Position numbers and translations under genes: made by a program. Below are positions 31,578 through 40,763 of a stretch of DNA of 64,000 nucleotides, one piece after another. Position 1 is the first letter of the stretch; the number at the start of each line of letters is the position of its first letter. The notes below the pieces were generated by a model. That model made no database searches. It was not told the DNA's origin and saw only the letters and a program-made list of their open reading frames with translations. This stretch comes from CBDHFF01 sp965262395 (GTDB lineage Bacteria > Pseudomonadota > Alphaproteobacteria > Rickettsiales > Anaplasmataceae), in assembly GCA_965262395.1 (NCBI GenBank), contig OZ253531.1:558001-622000 (forward strand), read 5' to 3'.

Positions 31578-33068
31578 TTATAATGTATACATCTTCATTG
31601 CTATCAATATTAATGTAGCTAAAATTGCAATTTGCAGAAGTAATGAATGATGTGCGGATTTGTTGTTGAGATTAAATTTTTCTAGTTTTTTATTTGCTGT
31701 TTCTATTAGTTTCTCAGTCTCAATTATTATTGTTGGAATGGCAAACATTGCTTGTTTTGATTTGCGTGCATGATTAAATAGCTTTGCTTTTATGCCAAAA
31801 TTTTGTTTTGCCCAGTTCTCAATCCATGGCTGTGCATATTGCCATAAATTAGCTTTTTTATATATTTTACAGCATAGTCCTTCCATTAATACTGTGCTTT
31901 TTTGTAAAAGAAGCAGTTGTATTTGTGTGGGCATATTAAAATCTGCTGTAATTTTGAATAATTGTGATAAAAGTCTTGCAATTGATATTTCGGAAATTGG
32001 TTTGCCCACTATGGGTTCGCCTAGTGCTCGGCAAGCACTCACAAACTCTGTATGTTTCCTGTCAACATAGCCTGCCTCAAAATGAATTTCTGCCACACGA
32101 TTATAGTCTTTTTTCAAGAAGCCACGTAGTATCTCTGCAACATATACTCTCGTTTTAAGATCCAAGCGTCCCATAATTCCAAAGTCTAATAATATTATTT
32201 TATTATTTTCTCCTAGCATTATGTTTCCAGAATGCAGGTCGCCATGAAAGAAGCCAGTTTTATATGCTTGATTAAAGAATGTATTGACAAGGTTTACTGC
32301 TATTTTTTTACAAGAATCTTCATTTGTTTCTGAATCTATAGGCTTTCCTTCCATCCATTCCATAGTTAAGATTCTTTGGTGTGTGTGTGCCCAGAATATT
32401 TTTGGGATGCAAATATTAGTATCATCTGCAAGATTTTCTTTTAATTCTGAGGCGTTGGCTGCTTCTATTCTTAGATCAAGTTCTAGGTTGGTGTTTTTTT
32501 TAAATTTATCTACTGTTTCTATTAATTTTAGGCGCTTGGTTTTAGGAAAGATACTTTCTACTAACCTTGCAACTGTTATAAATAAGTCTATTTCATTCAT
32601 AAAGATTTTATGTATGTTTGGTCTTAAAACTTTGACTGCTACTGCTTCGCCAGAGGAGAGTTTTGCTTTATAGACTTGTGCAATTGATGCAGATGCAACT
32701 GGTTTTTTGTCAAATTCAGTAAAGATATTACAAATTTCTGATTTCATTTCCTTTTTTATTATTTTTTCTGCTTTTTCGAAAGGGAATGGCTTGGTCTTAT
32801 CACACAATTTACTCAACTCTTTGGTGAAATCTGATCCAATTATATCTTCTCTCATGGATAGAGATTGTCCAAACTTTATAAATACTGGTCCAAGTTTTTG
32901 TAATGCTAAGTTTAGTCTTTCAGGAAGGGATTTTTTGCGTACTTCTTTAGCTGTAGGTACAACAATAAATATTATTTTAAATATCAAATATCTATTAAGT
33001 ATCTTGTAACGTGATATTACACTAAGAATATGTATTACTTTGCATAATTGTTTAACATATCTTATCAT
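31578..33068 (-). CDS. ubiB: UbiB/ABC1-family atypical kinase for ubiquinone biosynthesis
   Basis: The 496-residue protein carries the hallmarks of the UbiB family: the K-x-G-Q motif in FIKFGQS, the alanine-rich ASASIAQVYKAKL loop in place of a P-loop, HGDLHSGNIM as the catalytic loop and LLDFGIMGRL as the metal-binding DFG motif. A C-terminal hydrophobic segment (about residues 475-493) provides the usual membrane tail. UbiB is an ATPase/kinase-like protein needed for the aerobic coenzyme Q pathway at the inner membrane. Length is close to family norms. It is convergent with the small membrane gene, and the gap of 36 bp contains a short GCAGCTGTG direct repeat. Upstream lies the probable 6S RNA promoter, in the opposite direction. 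Confidence 0.93.
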   Translation of the reverse strand: MIRYVKQLCKVIHILSVISRYKILNRYLIFKIIFIVVPTAKEVRKKSLPERLNLALQKLGPVFIKFGQSLSMREDIIGSDFTKELSKLCDKTKPFPFEKAEKIIKKEMKSEICNIFTEFDKKPVASASIAQVYKAKLSSGEAVAVKVLRPNIHKIFMNEIDLFITVARLVESIFPKTKRLKLIETVDKFKKNTNLELDLRIEAANASELKENLADDTNICIPKIFWAHTHQRILTMEWMEGKPIDSETNEDSCKKIAVNLVNTFFNQAYKTGFFHGDLHSGNIMLGENNKIILLDFGIMGRLDLKTRVYVAEILRGFLKKDYNRVAEIHFEAGYVDRKHTEFVSACRALGEPIVGKPISEISIARLLSQLFKITADFNMPTQIQLLLLQKSTVLMEGLCCKIYKKANLWQYAQPWIENWAKQNFGIKAKLFNHARKSKQAMFAIPTIIIETEKLIETANKKLEKFNLNNKSAHHSLLLQIAILATLILIAMKMYTL

Positions 33069-33191
33069 TTAAATAATTTTTGTTAATAACTTTACTATAA
33101 CACTAAGATTAAAGGTATGTGCGCTTATTTACAAGTAGAATAATAAACATTCACATTGATATATAAATGTTTATTCAAGGTCAGTGTTTAC

Positions 33192-33220
33192 TTGACCTGA
33201 ACGCTTATTTATGTTATCCT
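33192..33220 (+). promoter_or_regulatory. Sigma-70 promoter for the structured RNA
   Basis: TTGACC (33192-33197), a 17-bp spacer and TATCCT (33215-33220) form a near-consensus promoter. The expected start, near 33225-33227, coincides with the 5' arm of the long closing stem of the RNA downstream. Confidence 0.7.
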
Positions 33221-33224
33221 TTAA

Positions 33225-33397
33225 GTGGATGGGGGAGTGCTGATTTATTTGTTAGTGCTTATATGCCCTTGAGCCATAAATAAACTGAAAGGGAACTGTC
33301 CCTGGCAAGAATGCGTTCTTGTTATATGGTGCCCACCTGTACAAAACAGTCTCAGGTCTCTTATGTCGCGACGGTAGAATTGGTTCCTCTGTCCATG
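33225..33397 (+). ncRNA. ssrS: Structured RNA, probable 6S RNA
   Basis: The 5' arm TGGATGGGGGA (33226-33236) pairs over 11 bp, with G-U pairs, to TCCTCTGTCCA (33385-33395), enclosing about 170 nt that has no credible open frame. Inside lie a perfect CAAGAA-TGCG-TTCTTG apical hairpin and a CCCTTGAGCC segment that resembles the CCCUGAGCC of E. coli 6S. A CCCACCTGT...CAGGT helix of a type I recall from alphaproteobacterial 6S RNAs follows. Size, rod-like closing stem and a strong promoter directly upstream fit 6S RNA, which binds the housekeeping RNA polymerase holoenzyme. No tmRNA, RNase P or SRP RNA signature is present. A covariance-model search is needed to confirm. Confidence 0.6.
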
Positions 33398-33699
33398 TTT
33401 ATCACGTTCTGTGGTATTTTGTTCGTCTTACATATTTTTCTTGTTTTTATTTTTTATTTGTAATAAACTTCAGGTTGAGATATTGGCAGTTGACTTGTGA
33501 GTTGTGTTGTCTTCTCGGTTAGTAGGCCTTATTACTGATTCGTTTGCTCTGCAACCTTTGTGTTTTGTGAGCGCATCGAGATTATTGGTTCATTATGTAT
33601 GCCTCTTGTTAGAAGATTAAGTAGGTGGTGTGTAGTGGTGCTTTCTTGATGTTAAGCGTTTCCTTTAATGTTTTATAATTATTTATTATAGGTAGTGGT
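33398..33699. other. Intergenic region, nothing recognised
   Basis: About 300 bp between the structured RNA and the low-complexity gene. It contains T-rich stretches after 33430 that may end the RNA. No open frame with a convincing start and no repeat array was seen. Confidence 0.4.
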
Positions 33700-34248
33700 A
33701 TGAATGGAGATAGAAATAGACTTAGAAATCAAATTATTAATAACAGAGTTAGCTCTAATCCGTTTGAGTGGGATAAATTTGCTAATGCTCCTCTGCCAGG
33801 CCAGGATCGTATTAATAATGCTTTTAATAGAGAAGTTGAGAACCAAAAAAAATTGCGTGACCTTGCTGCAAGAACTTCTAATGATTTACGTAATCCAGAT
33901 TTTTTTCGTGACAGTATTTTTAATGGAATTAATAAATATAATCCACATTCTGGTCCTGTTTATGGTAATGACCAAGCGCTCAGACAATCTGGATATGAAG
34001 GAGGTGGTGCTTCACCTATGTATGCTGGACCTGCGCCGCAACAACAACATCCTATGATGGCTCAACATCAACAGCAGATTAATCAGCCCAGACAATCATA
34101 CGAAGGAGGAGCTGCTCCATCTATGTATGCTGCACCACAACATCAACAAGCTCCTTTACCTCATCATCATTCACAACATGCCGTGAATCCTAATGCTATG
34201 CCGATTCCTCTTTCTCATCAATCTCGTAATAATCCTAATAATTATTAG
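33700..34248 (+). CDS. Low-complexity Gln/His/Pro/Asn-rich protein (182 aa)
   Basis: The start ATG 33700 follows AGG at a suitable distance. Residues 1-90 are polar and charged and probably helical (NREVENQKKLRDLAARTSNDL). The C-terminal half is disordered and rich in Gln, His, Pro, Gly and Asn, with two related segments, RQSGYEGGGASPMYAGP and RQSYEGGAAPSMYAAP, each followed by Gln/His clusters. No family was recognised. A second frame is open over much of the gene, but this frame has the better start and composition. The neighbours are unrelated housekeeping functions. Confidence 0.6.
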   Translation: MNGDRNRLRNQIINNRVSSNPFEWDKFANAPLPGQDRINNAFNREVENQKKLRDLAARTSNDLRNPDFFRDSIFNGINKYNPHSGPVYGNDQALRQSGYEGGGASPMYAGPAPQQQHPMMAQHQQQINQPRQSYEGGAAPSMYAAPQHQQAPLPHHHSQHAVNPNAMPIPLSHQSRNNPNNY

Positions 34249-34398
34249 GACTATTATCGTAGAATTTTATAGATAAGGTGAGAAATTGTAAGATTAAGAT
34301 GTAGAGAGTAATAGGTTTTTTTTTAAAACTCTTTGCTTTATTTGATGTTTCTATGTGTGGTATTTCTTTATAATTATTTATTATATTTTACTTATGTT

Positions 34399-35220
34399 AT
34401 GCTTCATATAGATTTTTCAAAAATGCATGGTCTTGGGAATGACTTTGTTATTGTGGATGATTCTGATGAATTATATTGTCGGATCAACACGGATATAATT
34501 AAAGCTATAGCTGATAGAAGGACAGGCGTGGGCTGTGATCAGTTTCTTCTTCTTAAAAAATCTCAAAATGCTGATTGCTTTATGTTTGTCTATAATCAAG
34601 ATGGATCTGAGGCTGAAGCTTGTGGCAATGGCACTCGTTGTGTGGCTAGATTATTGATGGATGAAAATGGATTAGATTCTATAAAAATAGAAACTGTAGC
34701 TGGAATATTATCCTGTCGTAAAGATGGAAATTTAACAGTTGTAAATATGGGATTGCCAAAATTACATTATTCTGAGATACCAATATCTATTGAATGTGAT
34801 ACAGATAGTGTTCCAATTGATATTGCTGGATTTCCTAGGCCTTTTGCTGTTAATATGGGTAATCCGCATATTATATTTTTCTATAATGATATAGAGAATT
34901 TAGATATCAAAAAATATGGTAGTTTTGTAGAGAATCATGAATATTTGCCCAAAGGTGCTAACATAAGCTGGGTAAAAATTATAGATTCGAAGAATGTTAA
35001 AGTTAGAGTATGGGAAAGAGGAGTAGGGGAAACACTGGTGTGTGGCAGTGCATCGTGTGCTATTACTGTGGCCATGGTACGCAATAAATTGCTTGATTAT
35101 GATCAAGAACTTACTCTACATTTTACGAAAGGAAGTATATTCACTTATTATAATAATAAGGGTGTTTACATGAAGGGAGAAACAGCCCTGGTTTTTCGTG
35201 GTTCTTACTTTATGAATTAA
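34399..35220 (+). CDS. dapF: Diaminopimelate epimerase
   Basis: DapF interconverts LL- and meso-diaminopimelate in lysine and peptidoglycan precursor synthesis. From ATG 34399 the 273-residue protein begins MLHIDFSKMHGLGNDF, the normal family N-terminus; the 22 hydrophobic codons before it are probably untranslated. The two active-site cysteines are present in ACGNGTRC (C75) and VCGSASC (C215). The second motif is usually CGTGAC, so the SAS spelling is a mild deviation next to an intact cysteine. GNPH and the ERGVGET segment are also conserved. No other lysine gene lies nearby. Its presence suggests retained meso-diaminopimelate synthesis. Confidence 0.95.
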   Translation: MLHIDFSKMHGLGNDFVIVDDSDELYCRINTDIIKAIADRRTGVGCDQFLLLKKSQNADCFMFVYNQDGSEAEACGNGTRCVARLLMDENGLDSIKIETVAGILSCRKDGNLTVVNMGLPKLHYSEIPISIECDTDSVPIDIAGFPRPFAVNMGNPHIIFFYNDIENLDIKKYGSFVENHEYLPKGANISWVKIIDSKNVKVRVWERGVGETLVCGSASCAITVAMVRNKLLDYDQELTLHFTKGSIFTYYNNKGVYMKGETALVFRGSYFMN

Positions 35221-35455
35221 GCTATTTGGAGGCAAGATATTTTTTTATATACGATCATTGTCAGACATATATTATCTAACTCCCTCATTATTGAATCCAC
35301 TAGCTATTTAATTTTCAAAACTAATGAATATATGAAACTCTGAATTCAACATAGAAAATTGAAGTTCTAATTAGATATTCTATTTTTCTCAAGAATATAT
35401 TACTAAATAGCCTATATATCCTTTTGAATAATGAGCACGAACAGTGGTATGAATA

Positions 35456-36226
35456 TTAATTCTGCTGTGAAGGCATCGTAACGTCATTGCCGCTATTACG
35501 CCTTGAATCGTGACTTTTTATATACATGGAAGTAGTGGCGATATTATCTTTTTCTTCGCTCTTTATATCTTCCATATTCATAATGAAGGCACCATATCTT
35601 GTGCTTCTTTTGAATTTCACCCTAACTTTATTAGCAGCCATATCAAAGGCACGTTTAGGGATTTCTTCAGTTGGATTATGTACTTGCAACATTATGCTGA
35701 AATTAAGTTTGGTGATGAAACTAAATAGTTTTTCTAATGAGAAACCAGGAACATTATTTTTCTTTAGTCTGCACACTTTGGGTTGATCAGCGCCGATCAA
35801 CGTAGCTGCTTTTGATTGTTTCAGTCCTCTTCTGTTGATTTCATCAGAGATTATTTTTGATAACTGTTGCTTAACAGTGCGTACTTTTTCCTTATTTCCT
35901 AAATCATTCAAATCTATGGAAGCAACTTCTTCATTAAGACATATTTTAAGATTAAGGTTATATTTCAAGCATTCTAAATATCTGCATAATCTTTGCAGTG
36001 AAAAACCTTCAACTTCTAAATTAAGAATCTGTGACATTTTTGGTTGGTCAGCCCCAACTATCTTGCCCAATGCCGTCTGATTATAGTTCCTATGACTCCT
36101 TATTAAGCAGATTAGAGCAGATAGAGATTTGCGAGTTGTTCTATATTCTTCAAAATCATCTTTTTCAGAACCAGTAACTATATCACTCTCTACGTGCACT
36201 ACTATAGGGGTAGCATCCTGTATCAT
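35456..36226 (-). CDS. Regulator with two XRE-like helix-turn-helix domains
   Basis: ATG 36226 is preferred to the GTG nine bases upstream because AGGG sits 8 nt before it. Two related helix-turn-helix units are visible: one around QTALGKIVGADQPKMSQIL followed by a GFSLQRL segment, the other around KQSKAATLIGADQPKVCRL followed by a GFSLEKL segment. Both share GADQPK in the recognition region and resemble the HigA/XRE class (HTH_37-like). The C-terminal 80 residues are basic and then polar. Tandem-HTH XRE proteins are known in Wolbachia and other Rickettsiales as transcription regulators. No toxin partner lies beside it, so an antitoxin role is not supported here. Two units in one chain suggest binding to a direct or inverted repeat without a dimer partner. 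Confidence 0.8.
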   Translation of the reverse strand: MIQDATPIVVHVESDIVTGSEKDDFEEYRTTRKSLSALICLIRSHRNYNQTALGKIVGADQPKMSQILNLEVEGFSLQRLCRYLECLKYNLNLKICLNEEVASIDLNDLGNKEKVRTVKQQLSKIISDEINRRGLKQSKAATLIGADQPKVCRLKKNNVPGFSLEKLFSFITKLNFSIMLQVHNPTEEIPKRAFDMAANKVRVKFKRSTRYGAFIMNMEDIKSEEKDNIATTSMYIKSHDSRRNSGNDVTMPSQQN

Positions 36227-36354
36227 TTCTTGCACCCTAGCAATTTTTGAGTTGATACGAGTGTAATATATATTTATTAAAGAATAGTATACCAGTAAGA
36301 TATTATCTTACTTATGACTGATATCCTCTATTATTAGGTGGTACGTATATATTA

Positions 36355-37146
36355 TTATTCTTTATAAGAAATATTTCTTTCTTCTAACATTCTGGTCATT
36401 GCGGTCCAATCTCTTTTGCCGAGATCCTTTTCGAAATTTAATAAATCATTCACAGCTTTATTACAAGCCACGCTGTCCGGTATTATCATCTTAGATTTTG
36501 ATGACATTATTTTGCATTGAGCGCCACAGGCTTTCTCTATGTGATTTATATAAAACAGAGCCTCATGGATGGTTTTACCACATGTGATAATGCCATGGTT
36601 ACGTAAGAACATTACCATGTTACTAGAACCCAGGCTATCAGCCAGAGGGTCTCCTCGTGAATTATTCAATAATAGTGAATCATAGTCATGATAAGATATT
36701 CTATTATAAAAATGCAACGCCCATTGACTCAGGGGGAGCAACCCGACACTCATCGCTGAAACTGCAACAGTATTGATGGTATGTAGATGAAATATAGCGT
36801 TGATATCCTTCCTGTTTTTGTAAATGGAGCTATGAGTTATATATCCAGTTTGATTGCAGCATTTTTCTTCTCCTTCTAGAACATTACCATCATAACTGAC
36901 TTTTATTAAATTTGATTTAGTGACTTGTTCAAATAAAAGGCCAAATTGCATTATATAAAACGCTTCTTCTCCAGGGACTTTGGCAGAAAGATGAGTGTAT
37001 GTTACATCATCTAATCCCAGTACAGATAATATTTGATAGGAGGCTGCTAATTTCTCTTTAACTATATCTGGATCATTTTCTGCTGTAGATATCTCATATT
37101 GTGTGTCAGTAGCATTTTTTTTATTAATTGTATCAACATCAATCAT
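36355..37146 (-). CDS. Class II aldolase/adducin-family protein
   Basis: The family covers zinc-dependent fuculose- and ribulose-phosphate aldolases and epimerases and related proteins. Visible are the metal histidines in FHLHT and a third in RNHG, together with the early TYTHLSAKVP segment matching the family's (N/H)(I/L)S motif. ATG 37146 is preferred to a GTG seven codons upstream. The product of 263 residues has an N-terminal extension of about 30 polar residues and no signal peptide. No sugar-phosphate operon surrounds it, so the substrate cannot be told. Members of this shape are often annotated only as class II aldolase/adducin. Confidence 0.85.
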   Translation of the reverse strand: MIDVDTINKKNATDTQYEISTAENDPDIVKEKLAASYQILSVLGLDDVTYTHLSAKVPGEEAFYIMQFGLLFEQVTKSNLIKVSYDGNVLEGEEKCCNQTGYITHSSIYKNRKDINAIFHLHTINTVAVSAMSVGLLPLSQWALHFYNRISYHDYDSLLLNNSRGDPLADSLGSSNMVMFLRNHGIITCGKTIHEALFYINHIEKACGAQCKIMSSKSKMIIPDSVACNKAVNDLLNFEKDLGKRDWTAMTRMLEERNISYKE

Positions 37147-37285
37147 GACGCACACACTATAAATCACAGAACTGCTAAAGGGTATAGTTAATATATCTTT
37201 TGATCAATATAAAAGTGACTAAATTATATATTAGTGATTGCATATTTGGCATTATATCATGAATAAGCAGTTGTTTTTTTATTGC

Positions 37286-37634
37286 ATGAAGAGATTTATC
37301 AAGTAAATAAGATCATCCACTGATTAGGATAGCACACTGAAATTGCTCAAATGATTTTTGGGCAACTGTTTTGTATATTTGATGAAGGGATTTATCAAGT
37401 AAATAAGGTCATCCACTGATTAGGATAAGGCACACTGAAATTGCTCGAATGATTTTTGGGCAACTGTTTTGTATATTTGATGAAGAGATTTATCAAGTAA
37501 ATAAGGTCATCCACTGATTAGGATAGCACACTGAAATTGCTCGAATGATTTTTGGGCAACTGTTTTGTATATTTGATGAAGAATGATCATCCACTGATTA
37601 GGATAGCACACTGAAATTGCTCGAATGATTTTTT
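37286..37634 (-). repeat. 96-98-bp tandem array, about 3.5 copies, downstream of hisS
   Basis: Cores recur at 37288, 37384, 37482 and 37578. The last copy, nearest hisS, has an internal deletion of about 20 bp in the ATTTATCAAGTAAATAA segment and lacks the GGGCAACTG end. The array stops 15 bp short of the hisS stop codon. The rest of 37147-37285 shows nothing further. Confidence 0.9.
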
Positions 37635-37648
37635 CATCGTGTATGTGG

Positions 37649-38902
37649 TTAAGATTTTATATATTTTGTCAGAAATGTTATTATGTTATCCGCTGATACC
37701 TTTTCTTGTTTTCCTGTCGCCATATTTTTTATCATAAAAGATTCTGTTTCTAATTCTTCTTTGCCACAAATTAATGCAAGTTTATGGCCAAGTTTATTTG
37801 TTTTTTCAAGTCGTTTTCTTAGGTTGTTGCCATGCAATATTATATTGCATATTCCATTATCACGTAATTTAGCAGAGACTAGAATTAGTTTGGTTTTAGC
37901 TTCATCTCCAACTGGTATTAAGGCAATGGATTCATTTTGTGTTTCGGGAAGAGTAATGAGTTCCATGATTCTTTCTATGCCAGCTGCGGCACCTATACCT
38001 GCTGTATCTTTCCCGCCCATTTTTTGTACTAATCCATTATAGCAGCCGCCTGCAAGAACTGTTCCTTGTGATCCTAGATGAGTTGTTACATATTCAAAGA
38101 CTATATTTGAATAATAATCTAGACCACGTACAAGCTTATTATTTATTGTATATTCTATACCTAGCAGTTCTAGGCCTTCACGCACGATATTAAAATGCTG
38201 TAATGACTCTTTGTTATAACAATCTTTAATTTCTGGTGCAGCAGATAGTATGTTTTTATCGTTTTCATCTTTAGAATCTAGGATTCTAAGTGGGTTCTTT
38301 TCTAATCTTACTCTACTGTCCTGTGAAAGATCATTTTTGTAAGGAGAAAGATATTCTACAAGTTTATTTTTATATATAGAGATACATTCTTGGTCGCCTA
38401 AGAAATTTAATTCTAGTGAGACCTTATTACTTAACCCAAGGTTATCAAGGAGTCTGCTGGATAATGATAATATTTCTACATCATTTTCAGGTGTGTTTAT
38501 CCCAAAAGATTCAAAATTAAGTTGGTGAAATTGTCTTTGCCTGCATTTCTGAGGTCGCTCGTATCTGAACACGGGGCCATATGTAAAAAGGCGCAACGGT
38601 AGATTGTGATAAAGTCCATTTGATATAAGGTATCTTACAGCACTGGCCGTAAACTCTGGTCTTAAAGTGATGCTTTCGTTGCTTCTATCTTCAAAAGTAT
38701 ACATTTCTTTTGTTACTACATCTGATGTATTACCTAAGTTCCTTTCAAACACTGATGTGAATTCAAATATTGGAAGACCAATTTCTTCAAAGAGGTATAA
38801 TGAAGTTACGGATCTTGCAATCTCTATTACATGTTGGAATTTTCTAAATTCTTTTGGTGAGAGATCATTAGTGCCTCGAACTCTTTGTAAATCTTTACTC
38901 AT
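37649..38902 (-). CDS. hisS: Histidyl-tRNA synthetase
   Basis: HisRS charges tRNA-His. The 417-residue protein has the class II aminoacyl-tRNA synthetase core: the N-terminal RGTNDLSP segment, motif 2 in FRYERPQKCRQRQFHQ, the histidine-binding LVRGLDYYSN segment and motif 3 in GIGAAAGIERI. A C-terminal anticodon-binding domain follows (about residues 325-417). Length and motif spacing are normal. It reads in the same direction as, and upstream of, the aldolase-like gene, but the tandem array between them makes a shared transcript doubtful. Confidence 0.96.
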   Translation of the reverse strand: MSKDLQRVRGTNDLSPKEFRKFQHVIEIARSVTSLYLFEEIGLPIFEFTSVFERNLGNTSDVVTKEMYTFEDRSNESITLRPEFTASAVRYLISNGLYHNLPLRLFTYGPVFRYERPQKCRQRQFHQLNFESFGINTPENDVEILSLSSRLLDNLGLSNKVSLELNFLGDQECISIYKNKLVEYLSPYKNDLSQDSRVRLEKNPLRILDSKDENDKNILSAAPEIKDCYNKESLQHFNIVREGLELLGIEYTINNKLVRGLDYYSNIVFEYVTTHLGSQGTVLAGGCYNGLVQKMGGKDTAGIGAAAGIERIMELITLPETQNESIALIPVGDEAKTKLILVSAKLRDNGICNIILHGNNLRKRLEKTNKLGHKLALICGKEELETESFMIKNMATGKQEKVSADNIITFLTKYIKS

Positions 38903-38966
38903 AAACTATTAATTCACCATATATAACAGTTCATTTTAAACCTGGGTTTATAGGCAAGTCAATGTT

Positions 38967-39416
38967 TTAAGAATGTGTGCCGATTTTTGTTACACGATCA
39001 TACATCACAATAGCGCCGGCTATTTGTAAATTAAGACAAAATTTCGTAGGTATCTTTACTACATAATCACACATATCAACCATTTCTTGTGATAAAGAGC
39101 CTTTTTCTGGGCCTAATATGTACATAGCTTGTAGTGGGTGATGAAAATTCGGCAACAGGGAAGATTCTTCTGTAATCTCTATCCCCACAAGCTTGCATCT
39201 TTGAGGAATTACAATATCAAGTGGTTTTTGCCAGTGATACAGAGGTACATGTTTATCAGACTTTGAAGTATTGGGAGAAGAAGATTTGTAATGATTTTGC
39301 CTAGAGTTAACAGTAAATACAAAACTAGCGCCGAAAGCATGAGCGGACCTTAGCAAACTGCCAAGATTTATCTCTTTGCTAATTCCCTCTGAACCAATTC
39401 CAAAAAATCCTCTCAT
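38967..39416 (-). CDS. TrmH/SpoU-family RNA 2'-O-methyltransferase
   Basis: The 149-residue protein is a SPOUT-fold methyltransferase. Motif 1 is NLGSLLRSAHAFGA, motif 2 is LGPEKGSLSQEM and motif 3 reads LNLQIAGAIVMYDR, which together form the knotted S-adenosylmethionine site. It is short, without an N-terminal RNA-binding extension, like the small TrmH-family proteins of alphaproteobacteria. The target (tRNA or rRNA ribose) cannot be told. It lies 64 bp upstream of hisS in the same direction and diverges from dnaN. Confidence 0.88.
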   Translation of the reverse strand: MRGFFGIGSEGISKEINLGSLLRSAHAFGASFVFTVNSRQNHYKSSSPNTSKSDKHVPLYHWQKPLDIVIPQRCKLVGIEITEESSLLPNFHHPLQAMYILGPEKGSLSQEMVDMCDYVVKIPTKFCLNLQIAGAIVMYDRVTKIGTHS

Positions 39417-39490
39417 ATCTCTTCTATAATAAAATTAAGATTTATTGTTGATTATCATTAAAAAAATTAATAGTAAATATTTATTTTTTT

Positions 39491-39515
39491 ATATCAATCT
39501 CCAGAATATTGATAT
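39491..39515. promoter_or_regulatory. 8-bp inverted repeat between divergent methyltransferase and dnaN
   Basis: ATATCAAT (39491-39498) and ATTGATAT (39508-39515) form a perfect dyad with a 9-bp spacer, about 40 bp before dnaN. It could be an operator for either divergent gene. No bound factor is known, and the AT-rich background weakens the signal. Confidence 0.3.
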
Positions 39516-39554
39516 AGCATTCAGTATGTTTTATTCATATTTATAGAGTTTCTT

Positions 39555-40763
39555 ATGATTGAAAATGAAGTTGCAGTGATTGAGGATGAAGTTATGAGCA
39601 AGGAAGAAATGCAATTAACAGATATTTGTTTTGTTGTGAGCAGAGATAAGCTTTTATTGGCCATGTCACAAATCTGTGGTGTTGTAGAAAGAAGAAATGC
39701 TGTTCCGATTCTTGCTAATGTGAAACTTGACATTAGTCAGGGTATGTTAAAATTAGCAGCAACTGATATGGATAGGCAAGTCACAATAGATATTGAAATT
39801 TCTAAGGTCACAAATCATGGATCTACAACTGTGCCGGCACATCTTTTTCATGATATTATTAGAAAAATCCCCAATGGTTTTGATATTGATATAAAAATAG
39901 ATGATGCTAGAGCTCATATACGTTCTGGTCAGTCTAGATTCAATTTATCTGTACTGAACCCTTCTTCGTTTCCTAGCATGGATGATTTGGAGTTAAATAA
40001 TCAAGTTACCCTAAATGTTAAGGATTGTTATCAAGTTTTGAATAAAGCCAAACTTGCCATATCAAATGATGAAGTTAGATATTACTTGAATGGTTTGTAT
40101 TTGCATTTCAAGAATGATACTTTACATGGTGTGGCAACTGATGGTCACAGGCTGTTTTGTTCTATGCTCAAGACAGGGGTGGATATGGCAGATGTTGGAA
40201 TAATACTACCTAAGAAATCTGTGTACGAGTTATTAAAAATTATTGCGGTAAAATCTAAAGAATCAGACCTAAGTGAGGTGAGTATTGATTTTTCTGAAAA
40301 TAGAATAAGATTTCACTGTGGTAATGTAGATTTTTATTCTAAATTGATAGATGGTAAATTTCCTGATTACAAGCAGGTGATACCAGCAGCGGACAAGGCA
40401 AGTCTTAAATTGCAAATTGCAGTGAATGTATTATCAGAAGTTGTGGATAGAGTTTCCACTATATCATCTGATAAAACAAGGGCTATTATCTTTGTTTATG
40501 ACAAATGTGGCAAATTAGAAATTTCCTCTAGTGCTCCAGATAATGGCAATGATGCCGTAGAATCTATCGAAGTAGTTGAGATAAGCAATAAACTTGAGAA
40601 TGGTTTAAGTATTGGTATTAATTCTCGTTATGTATTGGATGTGCTTTCTATTATTGATGATGAAGAGATATATATAAATATATATGGTAATGAAAGCTCT
40701 ATATTGATCCAAGGTAAGAGTGATGATACTTCTGAGTATGTCATTATGCCTCTTAGAGTATAG
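39555..40763 (+). CDS. dnaN: DNA polymerase III beta sliding clamp
   Basis: The beta clamp tethers the replicative polymerase to DNA. The 402-residue chain has three clamp repeats. The typical first-domain sequence (DKLLLAMSQICGVVERRNAVPILANV) follows an unusually long acidic N-terminus. Start choice is uncertain: ATG 39594 has GAGG 8 nt upstream and ATG 39609 has AAGGAAG, so the first 13-18 residues may not be translated. The C-terminus MPLRV matches the family's MPMRL end. dnaA and gyrB are not nearby. A 50-bp tandem array begins immediately after the stop codon. Confidence 0.95.
   Translation: MIENEVAVIEDEVMSKEEMQLTDICFVVSRDKLLLAMSQICGVVERRNAVPILANVKLDISQGMLKLAATDMDRQVTIDIEISKVTNHGSTTVPAHLFHDIIRKIPNGFDIDIKIDDARAHIRSGQSRFNLSVLNPSSFPSMDDLELNNQVTLNVKDCYQVLNKAKLAISNDEVRYYLNGLYLHFKNDTLHGVATDGHRLFCSMLKTGVDMADVGIILPKKSVYELLKIIAVKSKESDLSEVSIDFSENRIRFHCGNVDFYSKLIDGKFPDYKQVIPAADKASLKLQIAVNVLSEVVDRVSTISSDKTRAIIFVYDKCGKLEISSSAPDNGNDAVESIEVVEISNKLENGLSIGINSRYVLDVLSIIDDEEIYINIYGNESSILIQGKSDDTSEYVIMPLRV

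Noticed and set aside
33319..33522. 67-codon plus-strand frame inside and after the structured RNA
   Set aside because: It overlaps the 3' half of the probable 6S RNA, has no ribosome binding site and its composition is not protein-like.
33704..34057. Alternative 117-codon frame over the low-complexity gene
   Set aside because: It begins 4 bp inside the other frame's start, has an Ile/Leu-rich shadow composition and stops early.
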